DNA from: Novosphingobium sp.
GTDB lineage: Bacteria > Pseudomonadota > Alphaproteobacteria > Sphingomonadales > Sphingomonadaceae
Length of the DNA: 7,425 nucleotides
Assembly (NCBI GenBank): GCA_020853995.1
Contig: JADYXV010000153.1
Coordinates: 1-7,425, forward strand
Direction: 5' to 3'
Positions 6,240 to 7,425 of this stretch are shown here, in pieces. The notes below the pieces were generated by a model. The model was not told where the DNA came from, ran no database searches, and was given only the letters and a program-made list of their open reading frames with translations. Made by a program: the position numbers and the translations under genes. Numbering within the stretch: the first letter of the stretch is position 1; each line of letters starts with the position of its first letter.

Positions 6240-6569
6240 TCAGGCGGATTTGACGCCCGAATCTTCCATCAGTTGCTGAAGCTCACCTGCTTCGAACATT
6301 TCCATCATGATGTCGGACCCGCCGACAAATTCGCCTTTGACGTACAACTGGGGAATTGTCGGCCAATCCGAGTATGCCTTGATTCCGCCACGGATTTCCA
6401 TGTCCTGCAGAACATCCACGCTGGCATATTCCACGCCAAGATGTTCGAGGATGGCGATGGCCTTGCTGGAAAAACCGCACTGCGGAAACAGCGGTGAGCC
6501 CTTCATAAACAGGACAACATCGTTGCCATTGACTATCTCGGCGATACGATTTTCGGTGGTGTTGGACAT
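6240..6569 (-). CDS. grxD: Monothiol glutaredoxin, Grx4/GrxD family
   Basis: 109 residues, the usual length for single-domain CGFS glutaredoxins. Landmarks: FMKGSPLFPQCGFS (21-34) with Lys23 and the CGFS site at 31-34 that bridges a [2Fe-2S] cluster together with glutathione; WPTIPQLYVKGEFVGG (69-84) with the cis-Pro TIP motif and the GGSD turn (83-86) that holds glutathione. It carries or transfers Fe-S clusters in the cytosol rather than acting as a thiol reductase. BolA, its usual cluster-sharing partner, is encoded 28 bases upstream on the same transcript. The ATG at 6569 has AAGGA about 12 bases before it, a little far. An intrinsic terminator follows. Confidence 0.96.
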   Translation of the reverse strand: MSNTTENRIAEIVNGNDVVLFMKGSPLFPQCGFSSKAIAILEHLGVEYASVDVLQDMEIRGGIKAYSDWPTIPQLYVKGEFVGGSDIMMEMFEAGELQQLMEDSGVKSA

Positions 6570-6597
6570 TGGGGTTCTTGTTCCTTTCGCGCCGCTC

Positions 6598-6831
6598 TCA
6601 ATTGGGAACGGCGGTGGTCAGTTGCAAGGCATGCAGCACGCCGCCCATACGGCCACCGAGCGCCTCATAGACCAGCTTGTGCTGCTTTACGCGAGGAAGT
6701 CCGGCAAAGCTGGCTGATACCACGCGCGCGGCGTAATGATCGCCGTCTCCGGCAAGGTCTGTTATCTCGACTTCCGCATCAGGCAACGCCGTGCGGATCA
6801 TGGCTGCAATCTCGTCTGCGGCCATCGCCAT
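6598..6831 (-). CDS. bolA: BolA-family protein, partner of CGFS glutaredoxin
   Basis: 77 residues, full length for the short BolA/IbaG-type class. Core visible: DLAGDGDHYAARVVSASFAG (25-44), then LPRVKQHKLVYEALGG (45-60) and VLHALQLTT (65-73). His67 in the final HAL block is the invariant family histidine; His32 and His51 are other candidate ligands or contacts. BolA proteins bind CGFS glutaredoxins and share a [2Fe-2S] cluster, so the position directly before grxD fits. The ATG at 6831 overlaps the preceding stop by one base (TGATG), implying coupled translation; a second in-frame ATG at 6825 is also possible. BolA proteins can act in cluster trafficking or gene regulation; which applies here is not shown. 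Confidence 0.93.
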   Translation of the reverse strand: MAMAADEIAAMIRTALPDAEVEITDLAGDGDHYAARVVSASFAGLPRVKQHKLVYEALGGRMGGVLHALQLTTAVPN

Positions 6832-7154
6832 CAGGATTCGCCCATCAATTGCCGACGGGCATCAACCGACTTTGCATCAAGTGCCTGACGGATTTCCGCC
6901 TCGTCAACTTCAACCCCGGCAGAGGTCAGGTCGCCCAGCAACTTGCGTACAACGTCTTCATCACCTGCTTCTTCGAAATCGGCCTGCACCACAGACTTGG
7001 CATAACCTTCCGTCTCGGCGGCATCGAGGCCCATTCGCTCAGCTGCCCAAACACCCAGAAGGCGGTTGCGGCGGGCATGCACGCGGAACATCATTTCTTC
7101 GTCACGGGCGAATTTGGCTTCAAAAGCCTTCTCGCGGTCGTCGAAAGTGGTCAT
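6831..7154 (-). CDS. DUF1476 protein, zeta-type F1-ATPase inhibitor subunit
   Basis: 107 residues. The N-terminus MTTFDDREKAFEAKFARDEE and the helix EARRN-like block HARRNRLLGVWAAERMGL (26-43) are characteristic of DUF1476, whose Paracoccus denitrificans member is the zeta subunit that inhibits ATP hydrolysis by the F1FO ATP synthase through its N-terminal segment. The rest is mostly acidic helical sequence, ending with VDEAEIRQALDAKSVDARRQ (82-101). It should be a soluble cytosolic protein acting on F1. The ATG at 7154 is preceded by AAGGA about 12 bases away. It is the first gene of a three-gene unit with bolA and grxD. Inhibitory strength differs among alphaproteobacteria, so actual activity here is inference. 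Confidence 0.93.
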   Translation of the reverse strand: MTTFDDREKAFEAKFARDEEMMFRVHARRNRLLGVWAAERMGLDAAETEGYAKSVVQADFEEAGDEDVVRKLLGDLTSAGVEVDEAEIRQALDAKSVDARRQLMGES

Positions 7155-7211
7155 GGGCCAGTGAATCCTTCAGATGAAGCTTTCCCTAGGCGATAGTCAG
7201 CCCACGCCCGC

Positions 7212-7250
7212 GCTGCAAGGGACCTGCAAAAGAATTGCAGGCCTTGCAGC
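7212..7250 (-). terminator. Nested 16-bp hairpin after the partial gene, no U-tract
   Basis: GCTGCAAGG (7212-7220) pairs perfectly with CCTTGCAGC (7242-7250), and inside it CCTGCAA (7223-7229) pairs with TTGCAGG (7235-7241) over the loop AAGAA; a two-base GA bulge (7221-7222) is the only interruption. It starts 10 bases after the stop of the upstream gene on the minus strand and ends 57 bases before the zeta gene. Position suits a terminator or 3' end stabiliser, but no run of T follows on either strand. Confidence 0.5.
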
Positions 7251-7260
7251 ACAAAACATG

Positions 7261-7425
7261 TCAAGGTTGGCTGCGCCTCACATCAAGCTGTACCCCGCCT
7301 TGCCCTGATATCACGCAGGAAAATTCGTCACCACCACGCAAGGTTCCAGCCACGCGGTAGCCGGGCCCACTGCGTGAGGCGTCGTAGACCTCCTCGACTT
7401 CGCCACGCCGCGATGCTTCATCTAC
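7261..7425 (-). CDS. C-terminal part of an unrecognised protein (partial at window edge)
   Basis: An open frame enters the window at 7425 and runs 54 codons to TGA at 7263-7261. The visible end includes EVEEVYDASRSGPGYRVAGT and EFSCVISGQGG, finishing in DVRRSQP. The GYRVxG...FxCxV pattern resembles the C-terminal repeat-like tail of small secreted hypothetical proteins in sphingomonads, but this is recollection of style, not a firm family match. Codon use is normal for the window. A long hairpin follows its stop, so it is probably a separate unit from the zeta-bolA-grxD operon. No start, signal peptide or length can be given. Confidence 0.6.
   Translation of the reverse strand, partial: VDEASRRGEVEEVYDASRSGPGYRVAGTLRGGDEFSCVISGQGGVQLDVRRSQP

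Noticed and set aside
7155..7211. Sigma-70 promoter for the zeta gene (TTGCAG, 17 bases, TATCGC on the minus strand)
   Set aside because: Each hexamer matches consensus at only three of six positions and the -35 would sit in the hairpin, so it is not supportable as a feature.

Overview
The window reads as chromosomal DNA from an alphaproteobacterium, most likely a sphingomonad of the Erythrobacter type. The main pointers are a DUF1476 protein (the alphaproteobacterial F1-ATPase inhibitor zeta subunit) next to bolA and a CGFS glutaredoxin, and a tadG-tadE-tadE cluster of sphingomonad style. This placement is inference; no rRNA or other decisive marker is present. All convincing genes lie on the minus strand, so transcription runs from high to low coordinates. 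Plus-strand reading frames look like shadows. There is no sign of a transposase, phage gene, CRISPR array, tRNA or rRNA.

In transcription order: (1) 7425-7261 is the C-terminal end of an unrecognised protein, followed by a long nested hairpin (7250-7212). (2) 7154-6240 is a compact operon: zeta-type ATPase inhibitor, BolA and monothiol Grx4-type glutaredoxin. It closes with a clear intrinsic terminator at 6210-6180. (3) The gap 6239-5930 holds that terminator and then a separate 12-bp perfect hairpin. (4) 5929-4775 carries a NUDT19-like NUDIX hydrolase and a small protein with a C-terminal membrane helix. (5) 4568-3414 is a fold-type I PLP aminotransferase with all expected active-site residues. 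(6) After an AT-rich intergenic stretch, 3271-22 is a translationally coupled operon: TadG (von Willebrand A domain) and two TadE-like minor pseudopilins. The coding regions overlap by 4 and 7 bases.

The tad genes supply surface or minor-pilin parts of a Flp/Tad pilus, with the core secretion machinery presumably encoded elsewhere. The BolA/glutaredoxin pair belongs to iron-sulfur cluster handling and shares a transcript with a regulator of ATP synthase. The NUDIX enzyme and the aminotransferase are ordinary metabolic genes whose substrates cannot be fixed from sequence.

The region is largely conventional. The features most worth a second look are the EF-hand-like calcium loop in one pseudopilin (with a weaker DxDxNG motif in the other), an 11-bp-phased set of TTAA-like half-sites upstream of tadG, and two strong hairpins lacking U-tracts. 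There is also a repeat-bearing leader with a tiny overlapping ORF before the aminotransferase. I found no convincing new defence or mobile system.
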